The notes: a model not told the origin generated them from the sequence alone. Counted from the stretch's first letter, positions 1 through 11,791 are shown. The stretch: DNA of 64,000 nt from an uncultured Prochlorococcus sp. (GCA_902612005.1 CACMCA010000007.1:1-64000), one strand, 5' to 3'. Numbers and translations: made by a program.

Positions 1-213
1 GTCCCTCAAATCATCATTTAATCCCATAGCATCTTCTTGATCTACAGATCCTTCCAATATCATGGATGCACAATCTGTACACACTCCTGAACAACAACTA
101 CTTGGTAAGTCTATTCCATTCATTCTTGCCGCTGAAATAATATCTTGATCTTCAGAACATGAAAAACTTAAAGTTTTTTCCTCAAATTGAACTTTTATAT
201 TGTATTCAGGCAT
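1..213 (-). CDS. [2Fe-2S] plant-type ferredoxin, C-terminus outside the window
   Basis: The frame begins with ATG at 211-213 and stays open to the window edge (71 codons). The visible protein has the plant-type ferredoxin pattern: a beta-rich N-terminus, then three cluster cysteines spaced C-x4-C-x2-C at residues 40, 45 and 48 (core CCSGVCTDC). The fourth cysteine expected near residue 80 lies outside the window. Such proteins carry one electron between photosystem I or other reductants and soluble enzymes. The sequence is rather divergent from the main photosynthetic PetF, so a more specialised role is possible. It lies 16 bases downstream of atpG on the same strand and could be read from the ATP synthase transcript. 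Confidence 0.85.
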   Translation of the reverse strand, partial: MPEYNIKVQFEEKTLSFSCSEDQDIISAARMNGIDLPSSCCSGVCTDCASMILEGSVDQEDAMGLNDDLRD

Positions 214-229
214 ATCCTAAATCTTATTG

Positions 230-1180
230 CTAAACTGCTGAACCTCCAACAACTTCTAATATTTCTTGAGTAATAGCTGCTTGTCTGGCTTTGTTATAGG
301 TCAGATTCAAAGTACTAGCTAATTCTTTAGCATTATCACTCGCATTATTCATTGCAGTCATCCTGCAAGCGAGTTCTGAAGCTGCAGACTCTTGAAGAGC
401 TCTTAATACCTGATTCTGTAAATACAATGGTAATAATGAATCTAATAGTTGATCAGGGCTTTGTTCAAAAACAATGTCTGAGGGTAATTTCTCTGAATCA
501 CTTTTTTCAATATTTGATTTTTCAACCAGTAACTTACTATCTTTTGTAGTCAGCCTAAAAATTTCATCATTTTCCTCAGCAATACCTTGAGGATCAAGTG
601 GTAGCAGTGTTTGAACGACGGGGGCGCAGCTAACTAGAGTGATGAATTTCGTGTAAATAATTTCTACCCTATCAGAATTTTCGGAGAGAAATTCAGCTAA
701 AATCTCATTTGTAACTCCCTCAGAGTCCTTAACTGTAGGTACCTGTTCTAGTTCTTTGAAAGTACTTTTAATTACATATCTATCCTTTCTATTTTGAAAA
801 TATCCAATAGCTTTCTTTCCTACCAAAATCAAATTTGGCTGATACCCTTGTTTGACTAATTCTGCATATCTTATTTCTACCTTTTTTATTATATTTGTGT
901 TGTAACCACCGCATAAACCTCTATCTGCTGTTATGCAAACCAAGGTAATACTCTTTACTTCTCTCTTGGATAATAGAGGAGAGTCTACAGCCTCAAATTT
1001 TACTCTGGATTGAATATTTTCTAAGACCCGAGCAAGTTTATCTGCAAAAGGTCTACTTTTAAGAACTTGATCTTGAGCTCTTCTTACTTTTGCAGCTGCA
1101 ACAAGTCTCATAGCCTCCGTTATTTTTCTTGTATTTTTAACGGAAACGATTCGATCTCTTATCTCTTTAAGATTTGCCAT
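230..1180 (-). CDS. atpG: ATP synthase F1 subunit gamma
   Basis: This is the central shaft of F1, coupling c-ring rotation to catalysis at the thylakoid membrane. The 316-residue length is that of cyanobacterial gamma, longer than the roughly 287 residues in E. coli. The N-terminal coiled-coil (MANLKEIRDRIVSVKNTRKI) and the C-terminal helix ending EILEVVGGSAV are typical. The additional segment, around residues 195-240, is the cyanobacterial/chloroplast insert. It is rich in Lys, Glu and Ser and holds no cysteine, so the chloroplast-style disulfide switch is absent. It is the last gene of the operon, 19 bases after atpA. It is often called atpC in cyanobacteria. Confidence 0.97.
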   Translation of the reverse strand: MANLKEIRDRIVSVKNTRKITEAMRLVAAAKVRRAQDQVLKSRPFADKLARVLENIQSRVKFEAVDSPLLSKREVKSITLVCITADRGLCGGYNTNIIKKVEIRYAELVKQGYQPNLILVGKKAIGYFQNRKDRYVIKSTFKELEQVPTVKDSEGVTNEILAEFLSENSDRVEIIYTKFITLVSCAPVVQTLLPLDPQGIAEENDEIFRLTTKDSKLLVEKSNIEKSDSEKLPSDIVFEQSPDQLLDSLLPLYLQNQVLRALQESAASELACRMTAMNNASDNAKELASTLNLTYNKARQAAITQEILEVVGGSAV

Positions 1181-1199
1181 GGTATCTCCTTAAATAAAT

Positions 1200-2729
<1,530 letters not shown>

Positions 2730-2747
2730 TTAAGGTTAATTTAAAAG

Positions 2748-3290
2748 TTACTTGGAAAGAGTTAAGCCAAGTTTTCTAATTTGTGAAGCAAGGGAAGCAT
2801 CAATTACTTTTGATCCTACACTGGCGACGAAACCACCAATAAGAGATGGGTCGATTTTAGTTACAAGTTCTAATTTTTCTGTTCCAGCAATATTGATGAT
2901 CTTTTTGGTAATTAAACCTTTCTGTTCATCAGTAAGCTCGACTGCAGAAGTAACAGTTGCCAAAGCAATATTACTATTTTCTCGGTAAATCTCTAAAAAC
3001 CTATCAAGAATTGAATTAAGGATTCCAATTCTTTGCCTATCGGCCAATAATTTTAAGAAATTCAGTAATGAAGAATTAACCTTATTTGAAAAAATTTCAA
3101 TAATGATTTTCTTCTTAGCATCTGTCTCTAAAATGGGAGAGGATAGTGCCTTATCCAACTCAGGGGAATCATTTATTAATTCCAAGAGTTGTTTAACCTC
3201 AGAAACAATCTCTTCAGTTTGCGAATTTTCATTCACAACTTGAAGTAATGCCTCTGCGTATGGTGTAGTAACTGAATTTAAAAGTGGCAT
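2748..3290 (-). CDS. atpH: ATP synthase F1 subunit delta (OSCP)
   Basis: This subunit joins the peripheral stalk to the top of F1. At 180 residues it has the family length, with a helical N-terminal domain (TPYAEALLQVV) and the C-terminal signature IGGFVASVGSKVIDASL that marks OSCP/delta proteins. Its ATG shares one base with the stop of atpF (TAATG), so the two are probably translationally coupled. It is also named atpD in some cyanobacterial annotations. Confidence 0.97.
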   Translation of the reverse strand: MPLLNSVTTPYAEALLQVVNENSQTEEIVSEVKQLLELINDSPELDKALSSPILETDAKKKIIIEIFSNKVNSSLLNFLKLLADRQRIGILNSILDRFLEIYRENSNIALATVTSAVELTDEQKGLITKKIINIAGTEKLELVTKIDPSLIGGFVASVGSKVIDASLASQIRKLGLTLSK

Positions 3291-3802
3291 TAGTTCACCT
3301 CAATATTATTAATTGATTGAGTTACCAAATTTTCTTGTATTGTTTTATCAAGTCGATTTGGGAGAGAATCTAAAGCTTTCTTAATTGCCAGTTCAACAGC
3401 TTCTTTTCGAAGTTGAGAAATTGCTCTGGATGCTTCAGAGCTTTCATCAGAGATTGCACTTTGTTTAATTCGTGCCATCTCCTCTATCGCTTTTTTCTCA
3501 CTTTCCATTCTGATTGATTCAGATCTTTTAAGGGAATCTGCTTTTATTTGAGAAGCTTTTTCTTCTGCTGAAGATAAATCTTTCTTCGCTTTTTCTAAAG
3601 CTTGAGTTGCATTTAGGAGTCGATTTTCAGCATCTTTCAATTCAAGAAGGATTCCTTCTCTCCTTTTTTGAAGCATTTTACCTAAGAAACTAGGCAAAAA
3701 TTTATAAAGACCGAAAACTACAACAGCCCAATTAAGGATATTAGTTTCGAATAAATTGAAATTCAAACCAAAACCTTCTGTAGCTAAAAGAGTTAAATTC
3801 AT
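3290..3802 (-). CDS. atpF: ATP synthase F0 subunit b
   Basis: One of two different b-type subunits that pair to form the peripheral stalk. The 170-residue protein has one N-terminal membrane helix ([20 protein letters not shown], about residues 23-42) followed by a long Ala/Lys/Glu-rich coiled coil, the standard b layout. Its start overlaps the stop of the b' gene by four bases (ATGA), and its stop overlaps the atpH start by one base. This fits coupled synthesis of the stalk subunits. Confidence 0.96.
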   Translation of the reverse strand: MNLTLLATEGFGLNFNLFETNILNWAVVVFGLYKFLPSFLGKMLQKRREGILLELKDAENRLLNATQALEKAKKDLSSAEEKASQIKADSLKRSESIRMESEKKAIEEMARIKQSAISDESSEASRAISQLRKEAVELAIKKALDSLPNRLDKTIQENLVTQSINNIEVN

Positions 3803-4260
3803 TTTTCTAAAATCAATCTATTAACAATAAGTTCGCTTAGATCATCAGCCTGTTTAGAAAGTTGATCACGAGCAGCAGATGTCTGACTTTCAATTTCTAG
3901 TCTTGTTTTTTCTTTTGAAGCATTTGCTTCATTGTTCGCAAGTTCTAGTGCTTCTTTATAAAGCTTGTCAGACTCATCTTCAGCCTCGCTTACAATTCTT
4001 TGGGCTTCTGTACGAGCACTTTGAAGCTGAGTTAATAAATCAGCTTCTAATTTTTTAACCTCAGAAAGTTTATTTTTGGCCTCAATAATATTATTACTTA
4101 CAAACTTTTCTCTTTTTTCTACAACATTGCCAACAGGCTTAAAAAAGAGAGAATTTAATATGTAAGTAAGTGCAACTACTTGTATCGCCATTAGTGGCAA
4201 AGTGGCATTTATATCAAATAATCCACCTTCTGTAGCACCAAAAAAATTAAAGGCCAACAT
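3799..4260 (-). CDS. atpF2: ATP synthase F0 subunit b' (second stalk subunit)
   Basis: The 153-residue protein resembles atpF in layout: one N-terminal membrane helix ([20 protein letters not shown]) and a long charged coiled coil. The motif [16 protein letters not shown] just after the membrane helix is typical of b' from photosynthetic organisms. A b/b' heterodimer instead of a b2 homodimer is characteristic of cyanobacteria, chloroplasts and some purple bacteria. It is also called atpG or atpX. It lies 68 bases downstream of atpE. Confidence 0.95.
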   Translation of the reverse strand: MLAFNFFGATEGGLFDINATLPLMAIQVVALTYILNSLFFKPVGNVVEKREKFVSNNIIEAKNKLSEVKKLEADLLTQLQSARTEAQRIVSEAEDESDKLYKEALELANNEANASKEKTRLEIESQTSAARDQLSKQADDLSELIVNRLILEK

Positions 4261-4328
4261 ATGATTCAGTTGAAGTTAAAAAATTAAATTTAAATATTGC
4301 TAATAAGAATTAGAAGCAATATTAACTT

Positions 4329-4592
<264 letters not shown>

Positions 4593-4652
4593 TTAATACT
4601 TGTGATAATCTTTGTTGTCATACACGCTTGGACATCCTTTCTTTTAAGAATG

Positions 4653-4671
4653 GGTCTGATATTTTCAGACC
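4653..4671 (-). promoter_or_regulatory. Stem-loop in the atpB-atpE spacer
   Basis: A perfect 7-bp inverted repeat, GGTCTGA at 4653-4659 and TCAGACC at 4665-4671, with a 5-base loop. A weaker 5-bp hairpin (CAGAC at 4699-4703, GTCTG at 4717-4721) lies just upstream in the transcript and uses the same core. Neither is followed by a U-run on the minus strand, so this is not a standard terminator. Its position before the high-copy c subunit suggests RNA processing or stabilisation of the downstream message, which is inference. Confidence 0.5.
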
Positions 4672-4738
4672 TACGCGATTAGATATTTTGCCAGATTACA
4701 GACCCTTTGTAAAAGCGTCTGAATGTATTAGAAGAAAG

Positions 4739-5464
4739 CTAATGATGTTCTTCAACAGCTTCTCCAATGTAGTAGGCCGCTAAAGTTGCAAAAATCAATG
4801 CCTGAATTGCACTAGTAAATAATCCTAGGAACATAACAGGTATTGGGAGAATTAGCGGAACTAAGAAGACTAGAACACCAACAACAAGTTCATCAGCCAA
4901 AATATTTCCAAATAGCCTGAAAGAGAGTGATAAAGGTTTCGTAAAGTCCTCTAGAATTTTGAAAGGAAGCATAATAGGAGTTGGGTGAACATAATATTCG
5001 AAGTATCTCCAACCCTTATTGCTTAAACCTGCATAGAAATAAGAAAGTGAAACTAATAAAGCCAAGGCTATAGTTGTATTAATATCTGCAGTAGGTGCGC
5101 CTAATTCTCCGCTTGGTAACTTAATCAATCTCCAAGGAATTAAAGCTCCTCCCCAATTACTAACAAAGACGAATAAAAATAAAGTACCTATAAATGGCAT
5201 CCAATCTCTATATACTTTTTCACCTATTTGTGTCCTCGCAAGATCTCTTATGTAATCCCAGAGGAACTCAAGCAAGTTTTGAAGGCCTTTAGGATCATTT
5301 TCCATTTTTTTAGTACCTAAAGAAATAAAAACTAATAACGCTCCTAATAGAATCCAAGATGTTAAAAATACCTGCCCATGAAGTCTGATATTTCCAATTT
5401 GCCAATAAAGATGTTGACCAACTTCTAATGCTGCAAAATTTGTTAACAAGGAATTAAAAAACAT
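4739..5464 (-). CDS. atpB: ATP synthase F0 subunit a
   Basis: The membrane stator that forms the two proton half-channels beside the c ring. The 241-residue length fits cyanobacterial subunit a. Several membrane helices are visible. The essential arginine is R183 within [14 protein letters not shown], and the conserved C-terminal segment [20 protein letters not shown] is complete. It follows atp1 after 21 bases. It is called atpI in chloroplast nomenclature. Confidence 0.97.
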   Translation of the reverse strand: MFFNSLLTNFAALEVGQHLYWQIGNIRLHGQVFLTSWILLGALLVFISLGTKKMENDPKGLQNLLEFLWDYIRDLARTQIGEKVYRDWMPFIGTLFLFVFVSNWGGALIPWRLIKLPSGELGAPTADINTTIALALLVSLSYFYAGLSNKGWRYFEYYVHPTPIMLPFKILEDFTKPLSLSFRLFGNILADELVVGVLVFLVPLILPIPVMFLGLFTSAIQALIFATLAAYYIGEAVEEHH

Positions 5465-5485
5465 TTGTTTTGAATAAAAATTTAC

Positions 5486-5962
5486 TTAGTAACGTGAAAA
5501 ATAAAGAATGAGTGAAGGCTTGTAAATGAAAAAACCTATCATTGCAGGAAAAATATCCAAAGATCCTAGCTTGCTCGCAAAAATAAAGAGGCAAACTGGA
5601 ACTAATAGTTGCAATTTTGATACACCTGATGATCCTTTACCAAGTTTCCCTATACTCTTGGCAAGCAAACGTAAGTAAAAAATGCCTGCAATTGCACCTA
5701 TAAAAATACTAAAACCAAAAGTAAAGCCTAGAAAAATTCCAGTTATTGATGCTAATAAAATAGAAACAATAAAGGTAATTCCAAAAATTGTTAATTGCAA
5801 TTTTGTGTATTCATCATTTTGAGAAAGCAAATTATCAATTTGATTGGCAATGCCAGATTTACTTTCCTTGATGATCGAATTATTTAGGGATTGAGGAGAT
5901 TGAACATTCTCATTAGAAGGATGCTCAAGTTTTTTTCTATTTGAGTCCACTGATGTGAACAT
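5486..5962 (-). CDS. atp1: ATP synthase accessory protein 1 (Atp1/AtpI-like)
   Basis: First gene of the operon. The 158-residue protein has a polar, Asn/Ser-rich N-terminus of about 50 residues, then about four hydrophobic segments between residue 55 and the end. This fits the small, poorly conserved Atp1/UncI-type membrane protein that precedes atpB and is thought to help assemble the c ring. The assignment rests mainly on position and topology. A GAGAGG Shine-Dalgarno-like sequence (plus strand 5974-5979) lies 11 bases before the ATG. Confidence 0.8.
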   Translation of the reverse strand: MFTSVDSNRKKLEHPSNENVQSPQSLNNSIIKESKSGIANQIDNLLSQNDEYTKLQLTIFGITFIVSILLASITGIFLGFTFGFSIFIGAIAGIFYLRLLAKSIGKLGKGSSGVSKLQLLVPVCLFIFASKLGSLDIFPAMIGFFIYKPSLILYFSRY

Positions 5963-6229
5963 AGTTTAGAAACCCTCTCTAAATGGTTTGAAGTAAGTAT
6001 ATAAACTCACGGAATCTATCACGGAGAGGTGCCCTTTAGCTAGTTTTTTTTTATAAAAAATTAATTCTTAAGATTTATGATAAATCTGTGGACCATTTTT
6101 TACTTTATTTTTAAAGAATTAAATTTATGAAAAGTCATCTTTTTAGTTGCTTTAACACTTTAAAACGTTAATAAAAGACTTGGCAAAATCTCAATTAAAC
6201 GTCTCAATAGTACATATACATCTAAAAAA
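5963..6229. promoter_or_regulatory. Divergent intergenic region between atp1 and ftsW
   Basis: This 267-base AT-rich stretch must hold the promoter of the ATP synthase operon (minus) and that of ftsW (plus). No open frame of note was found. CCTCTC at 5974-5979 is the complement of the presumed ribosome binding site of atp1, and a matching GAGAGG occurs at 6024-6029. They could pair over a 44-base loop, but six bases is weak evidence. No clear regulator box was identified. Confidence 0.6.
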
Positions 6230-7465
6230 TTGGAGATTAGCCAAGAAAAAATTAAATATAAAAGAATTTCTAGAAGAAAAAAACCCTTTAGTTCTAATTA
6301 CAAAAAAAATTTAAGCAATTTAACAGAATTCATTTTTCCCTTACCTTGGCCTATATGGCCTTATGAGGCAAAAATCCTCATTGTCCTAATTGGAATTTGG
6401 TCAATATTAGGAATATGCATACTAGGATCATCTAGTTGGTGGGTAGCTAGTAGGGAAATGGGAAATTGGGCTTACTTCTTACAAAAACAAATCATTTGGA
6501 CAATTCCAGGAATTGGTCTATTTTATTTCGTTATTAATACAAACATTAGAAATCTTTTAAAGTTTTCAAGAATTATTTTTTATATTTTATTCTTTTTGAT
6601 TTTACTTACCAATTTTACTGGAATTACAGTTAATGGATCTTCAAGATGGCTAGTGCTTGGCAATTTACGTCTGCAGCCATCTGAATTAATTAAACCTTTT
6701 CTAATTTTAGAAGCTTCTAATCTTTTCGCACATTGGGATCTAGTAAAGAATGATAAAAAATTAATTTCAATAATATCCTTTGGTTTATTAATTTTATTAA
6801 TACTAAAACAGCCTAATTTAAGTACTGCATCATTAACTGGACTTCTTCTTTGGGTAGTGGGCTTATGTGGAGGAGTAAAACTTAGCTCTCTTTGCTCATT
6901 TGCTTCAATAGGATTCATTACTGGATGTATTAGCATCATTAGTAACGAATATCAAAAACTTAGAGTTACTTCATTTATAAATCCTTGGAAAGATCAACAA
7001 GAAAATGGATTCCAATTAGTTCAGAGTTTATTAGCTATAGGTTCAGGTGGACTATTTGGCCAAGGTTTTGGGCTGTCTACACAAAAATTACAGTATCTAC
7101 CGTTCATGTATACAGATTTTATTTTTGCCATTTTTGCGGAAGAATTTGGCTTATTGGGGTGTACTTTATTCTTAGGCTTTCTAGCAGTATTATCTTATAT
7201 GAGCCTGAGAATTAGTCTTAAGTGCAGGAACAACTATACAAAATTAGTTGCTATCGGATGTGGTGTATTGTTGACAGGCCAATCAATAATGCATATTGCT
7301 GTAGCAACAGGTTCAATGCCTACTACAGGCTTACCACTACCTTTCATTAGTTATGGTGGTAATTCATTAATAGCGTCTTTTTTTATTGCAGGGATGTTAG
7401 TGAGATGTTCATTAGAGTCAACAGGATTCATTGGTATGATTAGTACACGAAAGACTCTTAATTAG
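6230..7465 (+). CDS. ftsW: FtsW, lipid II polymerase of the SEDS family (cell division)
   Basis: A 411-residue polytopic membrane protein. SEDS hallmarks are visible: NGSSRWLVLGNLRLQPSEL in the first half and FIFAIFAEEFGLLG plus TGLPLPFISYGGNSLIA in the second. FtsW polymerises septal glycan strands together with its cognate PBP. The start is TTG at 6230; the first in-frame ATG is near residue 81 and would delete the first membrane helix, so the TTG is preferred. The basic N-terminal tail of about 40 residues is cytoplasmic. RodA is the alternative, but the length and cyanobacterial similarity favour FtsW. Confidence 0.9.
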   Translation: MEISQEKIKYKRISRRKKPFSSNYKKNLSNLTEFIFPLPWPIWPYEAKILIVLIGIWSILGICILGSSSWWVASREMGNWAYFLQKQIIWTIPGIGLFYFVINTNIRNLLKFSRIIFYILFFLILLTNFTGITVNGSSRWLVLGNLRLQPSELIKPFLILEASNLFAHWDLVKNDKKLISIISFGLLILLILKQPNLSTASLTGLLLWVVGLCGGVKLSSLCSFASIGFITGCISIISNEYQKLRVTSFINPWKDQQENGFQLVQSLLAIGSGGLFGQGFGLSTQKLQYLPFMYTDFIFAIFAEEFGLLGCTLFLGFLAVLSYMSLRISLKCRNNYTKLVAIGCGVLLTGQSIMHIAVATGSMPTTGLPLPFISYGGNSLIASFFIAGMLVRCSLESTGFIGMISTRKTLN

Positions 7466-7547
7466 TTAGAATTTAAAGGATTTAATACAAGCTATCGAAT
7501 CATTTAATTTAGTTATTTCAGAATTATCTCAAAAGGGTAATCTACTT

Positions 7548-8204
7548 ATGCAGAATGGTCTTAATAACCCTGGCCCATTTACTGTTTTTTTAGTTTTCAG
7601 CGCAGGACTGTTAACGAGTCTTGGCCCATGCTCGTTATCATTGTTACCAATCACTATTGCTTATATAGGAGGAACAGAAAAAAATAAATTTAAACTTATT
7701 AGTTTTTCAGGAGGAGTCGTTTTTTCACTAGTTGCGCTTGGTGCTGCTAGTGGATTCTTAGGAAGAATATATGGGCAAATCCCATCTTATTACACTTCGG
7801 TCGTTGCCTTGATAGCAATAATAATGGGTTTAAATTTACTAGGTATCCTAAAGTTTCAGTTCCCGAATGGACCAGATATAAAAATATTTGAAGATAAAAT
7901 ACCAACATTTATAGCACCTTTTGCCATAGGTACAACTTTTGGACTAGCTTCTTCACCTTGCATTACTCCAGTTTTAGCAACTCTTTTGGCTTGGGTATCG
8001 CAAGCTAAAAACCCTACAATATCTATTATTTTTTTATTTTTCTTTGGTATAGGCCAAGTAACCCCATTAATAGTTGCAGGAGCTACTACAGAAAACTTAA
8101 AACAATTTTTAGCGCTTAGAAAATTTAGTCAAATAATTCCGACTTTAAGTGGAATTTTTTTAGTTTCCCTAGGGTTATTAAATTTATTTTCAAATTGGTT
8201 TTAA
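7548..8204 (+). CDS. ccdA: CcdA, thiol-disulfide transporter for cytochrome c maturation
   Basis: A 218-residue integral membrane protein with about six helices. It passes electrons across the thylakoid membrane to keep apocytochrome c haem-binding cysteines reduced. The paired redox cysteines of the family are present in the two halves, within LGPCSLSLLP and SSPCITPVLA. It ends one base before ccsB, and the two form the core of System II cytochrome c biogenesis for cytochrome f and c6-type proteins. Confidence 0.93.
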   Translation: MQNGLNNPGPFTVFLVFSAGLLTSLGPCSLSLLPITIAYIGGTEKNKFKLISFSGGVVFSLVALGAASGFLGRIYGQIPSYYTSVVALIAIIMGLNLLGILKFQFPNGPDIKIFEDKIPTFIAPFAIGTTFGLASSPCITPVLATLLAWVSQAKNPTISIIFLFFFGIGQVTPLIVAGATTENLKQFLALRKFSQIIPTLSGIFLVSLGLLNLFSNWF

Positions 8205-9491
8205 ATGAATATTTTTAAGGATCTAATTTTAAAAATATCAAGTTTAAGATTCGCCATATCACTGATAATCTTCATAGCTATTACAAGTGGCATAGGTACT
8301 TTTATACCTCAAGGTAGTAGTAGAGAATTCTATAGCGATAATTTCGATAGTGCTCCTATTTTTGGATTTTTAGATGGAGAAAAAGTCTTAAAACTTCAAT
8401 TGGATCACATATATACAAGCTTTTGGTTTTTATTTACATTAATTCTTCTTTGCATTTCGCTAGCAGCATGTAGTTTCAGGAGGCAAATCCCTTCATTAAA
8501 AGCTTCATTAAAATGGATTGAATACAAGAGCGAAAAAAAATTTAGCAAACTGCAATTAACTATCAGTCACCCAATCAATCAAGATGGGGACCATATATCA
8601 AAAGTAGATTTATTACTTAAAAAAAGAGGATGGAAAACATTGAAATTGAAAAGTCATATTTCTGCAAGAAGGGGTTTAATTGGAAAAACAGGTCCTTTAG
8701 TTGTACATATCGGATTAATAATCTTACTTATAGGTTCAGCATATGGAAGTTTTACAAGTCAATCAAAAGAACAATATTTACTGCCAGGAGAAGGTTTAGA
8801 TCTTATTAATGAGAGCAAAAACTCAAAAGCCAATGTGAAATTAGTCGATTTTTCTATAGAACGAGAAAGCGATGGTGTACCCAAACAGTTTATTTCAAAA
8901 TTAAATTTTTCTTCTGAAGATCAAAATTTAAATGAAATAAAAATCGCCAAAGTTAATCACCCAATAAGGTTTAAAGGATTAACTATTTATCAAGCTGATT
9001 GGGCAATATCAAATGTTGTTTTAGAAATAGATAATATCCTTTATCAATTACAATTAAAGGAGATTCCGGAAATCGGTAATCAAGTTTGGGGAGTTTTAGT
9101 TGAATTAGGATCGGAGACTAAAAAAAATTTCCTTTTAACAATAGATAATGAAAATGGTCCACTTAAAATTTCAAATATAGAAAATTTTTCTGGGAATAAT
9201 CTCTATATCAATGACAATCCTTTAGAAGTTAATTCTTCCAAAGTATCTCTGAAAAAAATAATCCCCAGCAGTGGATTAATAATTAAAAATGATCCGTCAA
9301 TACCATTTATTTATTTTTCTTTTATTTTAATAATTTTTGGAACAATAATTAGTCTTATACCAACTAACCAATTATGGATTCTTGCAAATAAAGAATCACA
9401 AAAGTTATTTATTGGAGGCCTTAGCAATAAAAACCTAGTCGGTTTTAAAAAAGAATTTTTTAAATTATCAGAAGAAATAAAAAAATTTTAA
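8205..9491 (+). CDS. ccsB: CcsB/Ccs1 (ResB family), System II cytochrome c biogenesis
   Basis: 428 residues. Three N-terminal membrane helices (about 13-30, 72-90 and 165-182), a large lumenal domain, and a last helix near 365-385 match Ccs1/ResB. The partner CcsA, not in this window, completes the haem delivery and ligation complex. The start follows ccdA without a gap, implying co-translation. Its 3' end overlaps the end of the convergent queF gene by four bases. It is named ccs1, ccsB or resB by different sources. Confidence 0.93.
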   Translation: MNIFKDLILKISSLRFAISLIIFIAITSGIGTFIPQGSSREFYSDNFDSAPIFGFLDGEKVLKLQLDHIYTSFWFLFTLILLCISLAACSFRRQIPSLKASLKWIEYKSEKKFSKLQLTISHPINQDGDHISKVDLLLKKRGWKTLKLKSHISARRGLIGKTGPLVVHIGLIILLIGSAYGSFTSQSKEQYLLPGEGLDLINESKNSKANVKLVDFSIERESDGVPKQFISKLNFSSEDQNLNEIKIAKVNHPIRFKGLTIYQADWAISNVVLEIDNILYQLQLKEIPEIGNQVWGVLVELGSETKKNFLLTIDNENGPLKISNIENFSGNNLYINDNPLEVNSSKVSLKKIIPSSGLIIKNDPSIPFIYFSFILIIFGTIISLIPTNQLWILANKESQKLFIGGLSNKNLVGFKKEFFKLSEEIKKF

Positions 9492-9898
9492 TTTCTTTTC
9501 TGTCCACTAAAAATATCTAACTGCATAGAAACATTCCCTCTAGGGTTAAATGCAGCATTTAAGTGTATCCAGTGAGGTGAGCCTTCATTCACCAAATCAT
9601 CCATAATTCTATTCACAACTTCCTCATGTGATATTTTTATATCTCTAAAACTATTAATATAAAGCTTTAAAGACTTCAACTCATAGACTCTCAAATTAGG
9701 TTGATAAATAATATTTAGCTTTGCAAAATCTGGATAACCAGAAAAGGGGCACTTACATGTAAATTCTGGTAACTGAATAGAAATTTCATAAATTCTTTTC
9801 TTATTTGGATTATCGAAACAAATTATTTTTGATTCATCAATAATTCTTTCACCATATAGCGGTCTTTGAGTCGAATCTTCTAATTTAGCTGTACTCAT
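9488..9898 (-). CDS. queF: QueF, NADPH-dependent 7-cyano-7-deazaguanine reductase
   Basis: Reduces preQ0 to preQ1 in queuosine synthesis for tRNA wobble modification. This is the short 136-residue unimodular form. The catalytic cysteine is C50 in [11 protein letters not shown], with the partner aspartate D57. The QueF signature ELKSLKLY is at residues 73-80, and the C-terminal [13 protein letters not shown] matches the family. It is convergent with ccsB, overlapping it by four bases at the 3' ends. Confidence 0.95.
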   Translation of the reverse strand: MSTAKLEDSTQRPLYGERIIDESKIICFDNPNKKRIYEISIQLPEFTCKCPFSGYPDFAKLNIIYQPNLRVYELKSLKLYINSFRDIKISHEEVVNRIMDDLVNEGSPHWIHLNAAFNPRGNVSMQLDIFSGQKRN

Positions 9899-10020
9899 TT
9901 TTAGTAGAACTTTTTTACTAAACCTATATAAAAAATATATATAAAGATAAAAATTCGCAAAAGTATCAACAATCCTAAGTATTACAATTGACTAAGTCAA
10001 AAGCTGTTAAATCTTATTTT

Positions 10021-10036
10021 TGTATCGATAGTAACA
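10021..10036 (+). promoter_or_regulatory. Candidate NtcA binding site upstream of the glnB transcription unit
   Basis: TGTA at 10021-10024, eight bases, then AACA at 10033-10036: one mismatch from the NtcA palindrome TGTA-N8-TACA. A TATATG hexamer at 10060-10065 begins 23 bases after the box, which is the spacing of class II NtcA-activated promoters where the box replaces the -35 element. Transcription would begin near 10072, about 16 bases before the first gene. Nitrogen control of glnB by NtcA is known in cyanobacteria; the exact site is my inference. Confidence 0.5.
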
Positions 10037-10087
10037 TTCATAATGTCTGTCAAAAGGGTTATATGTGTTTAGTTCAATGAAAAATTA

Positions 10088-10333
10088 ATGGACATTTGTC
10101 TAATAACTATCGATAACAACTTAAATAAATCCCTTCAACCAAAAAGCGCAATAGGAATGTTATGGCTTCAAACACACTTTGAGAATGATCAGTGGGAAGC
10201 GTTGTCAAATAGTACAGTAATAATTTCTGAAGAAAATTCCAAATTATTAATTGAAGACGCCACTAATGCAGGCCTTAATATTAAATGTTTTTCTGATATT
10301 TCAATGTTGGATGTTTTCCCTAAAAACAATTAA
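10088..10333 (+). CDS. Small unknown protein directly upstream of glnB
   Basis: 81 residues, soluble, no signal peptide or membrane segment, no cysteine motif. It reads as a compact alpha/beta domain (GMLWLQTHFENDQWEAL, then a short strand and helix). I do not recognise the family. It begins about 50 bases after the candidate NtcA site and ends 24 bases before glnB on the same strand, so both are probably transcribed together under nitrogen control. A role linked to P-II signalling is possible from context only. Confidence 0.75.
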   Translation: MDICLITIDNNLNKSLQPKSAIGMLWLQTHFENDQWEALSNSTVIISEENSKLLIEDATNAGLNIKCFSDISMLDVFPKNN

Positions 10334-10696
<363 letters not shown>

Positions 10697-10697
10697 T

Positions 10698-11510
10698 TCA
10701 AAGAGTTTCTTTTACTAAATTTTGTATATATTCACTATTAATCATTTTATTTGATTGACTGCCTAAGGTCATCCAAGCTAGATATTCATGATTTCCAGCA
10801 GGACCTACTAGTGGAGAAGCTATCAAATTTTTTATATTCCATTGGAAATCCTTAGCAGCATAGATAACAGACTCTATAGCCTCAGTATGGAATTTAGGAT
10901 TACGAACAACACCACCTTTGCTGACTTTATCTTTACCCACCTCAAATTGGGGTTTAATTAAAAATATACCCTCAATACAATCACCTTCTAATAAATTACC
11001 AATAGATTTAAAAACTAACTTTAATGAAATAAAAGACAAATCAGCAACCACAAAATTTGGTAATTCATTACTTCTAGATAAAAGATCATTAGGTTTTAAA
11101 TTTCGAATATTAGTTCTTTCAAAAAGTATGACTTTGGGGTCATTTCTAATCTTCCATGCAGTCTGTCCATAACCAACATCTATCCCATAAACTAACTTTG
11201 CCCCTTGTTGCAATAAGCAATCAGTAAATCCCCCAGTAGAGATTCCTGCGTCAATACATATTTTATCTTTTACTTTAATTTCAAGTTTTTTAAATGCCTC
11301 TAATAATTTTTCGCCGCCCCTTGATACAAACATAGGTTCGGAATCAATAAAAAATTCAGATCCAATTAATACTTGTTGTCCAGGTTTATCAAATACTTTT
11401 CCATTGATATCTCTAACCTTGCCTGCAAGAATTAAAGCTTGGGCTTTTTGACGAGTTTCACATAAACCTTTATTTAGAAGATAAAGGTCTAACCTACTTT
11501 TTTTAATCAT
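10698..11510 (-). CDS. tlyA: TlyA-family rRNA (cytidine-2'-O)-methyltransferase
   Basis: 270 residues in two domains. An N-terminal S4 RNA-binding domain (KSRLDLYLLNKGLCETRQKA, residues 4-23) is followed by an FtsJ-like SAM-binding Rossmann domain with motif I DAGISTGGFT at 87-96. TlyA proteins methylate 2'-OH of cytidines in rRNA; some also act as hemolysin-like factors, but that is unlikely to be relevant here. It is convergent with glnB and divergent from purB across a 281-base AT-rich gap with no supported gene. Confidence 0.88.
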   Translation of the reverse strand: MIKKSRLDLYLLNKGLCETRQKAQALILAGKVRDINGKVFDKPGQQVLIGSEFFIDSEPMFVSRGGEKLLEAFKKLEIKVKDKICIDAGISTGGFTDCLLQQGAKLVYGIDVGYGQTAWKIRNDPKVILFERTNIRNLKPNDLLSRSNELPNFVVADLSFISLKLVFKSIGNLLEGDCIEGIFLIKPQFEVGKDKVSKGGVVRNPKFHTEAIESVIYAAKDFQWNIKNLIASPLVGPAGNHEYLAWMTLGSQSNKMINSEYIQNLVKETL

Positions 11511-11791
11511 CTATTAATCAATAAAAAAGATTGAATAATAAACCTCTACAAGATTAAGATCCAAATTCTTAAATACCTTCCAATTTTAAATTAGAACTAA
11601 AAAATTACCCATTATTAACGAAACGAATAAATGCAGACATTTTTATATTTAAGCTTTCTTTAATAGCTAGAAAAATGTTACATAAGAAAATAATAATCAG
11701 GCAAATATGTTCAATGGCAAGTACATCTTTAAGGTATAGGGCAATAATTCGATTTTGGTTATAGAGTTTAAATTGATAATTAATAAAAATT

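Noticed and set aside
5974-6029. Pairing of the atp1 ribosome binding site with a matching hexamer in the upstream leader
   Set aside because: Only six base pairs across a 44-base loop, with mismatches on both sides; too weak to claim.
11680-11769. A 29-codon ATG frame (MLHKKIIIRQICSM onward) upstream of purB
   Set aside because: Short, no ribosome binding site or recognisable motif, and located where the purB promoter is expected. Probably chance.
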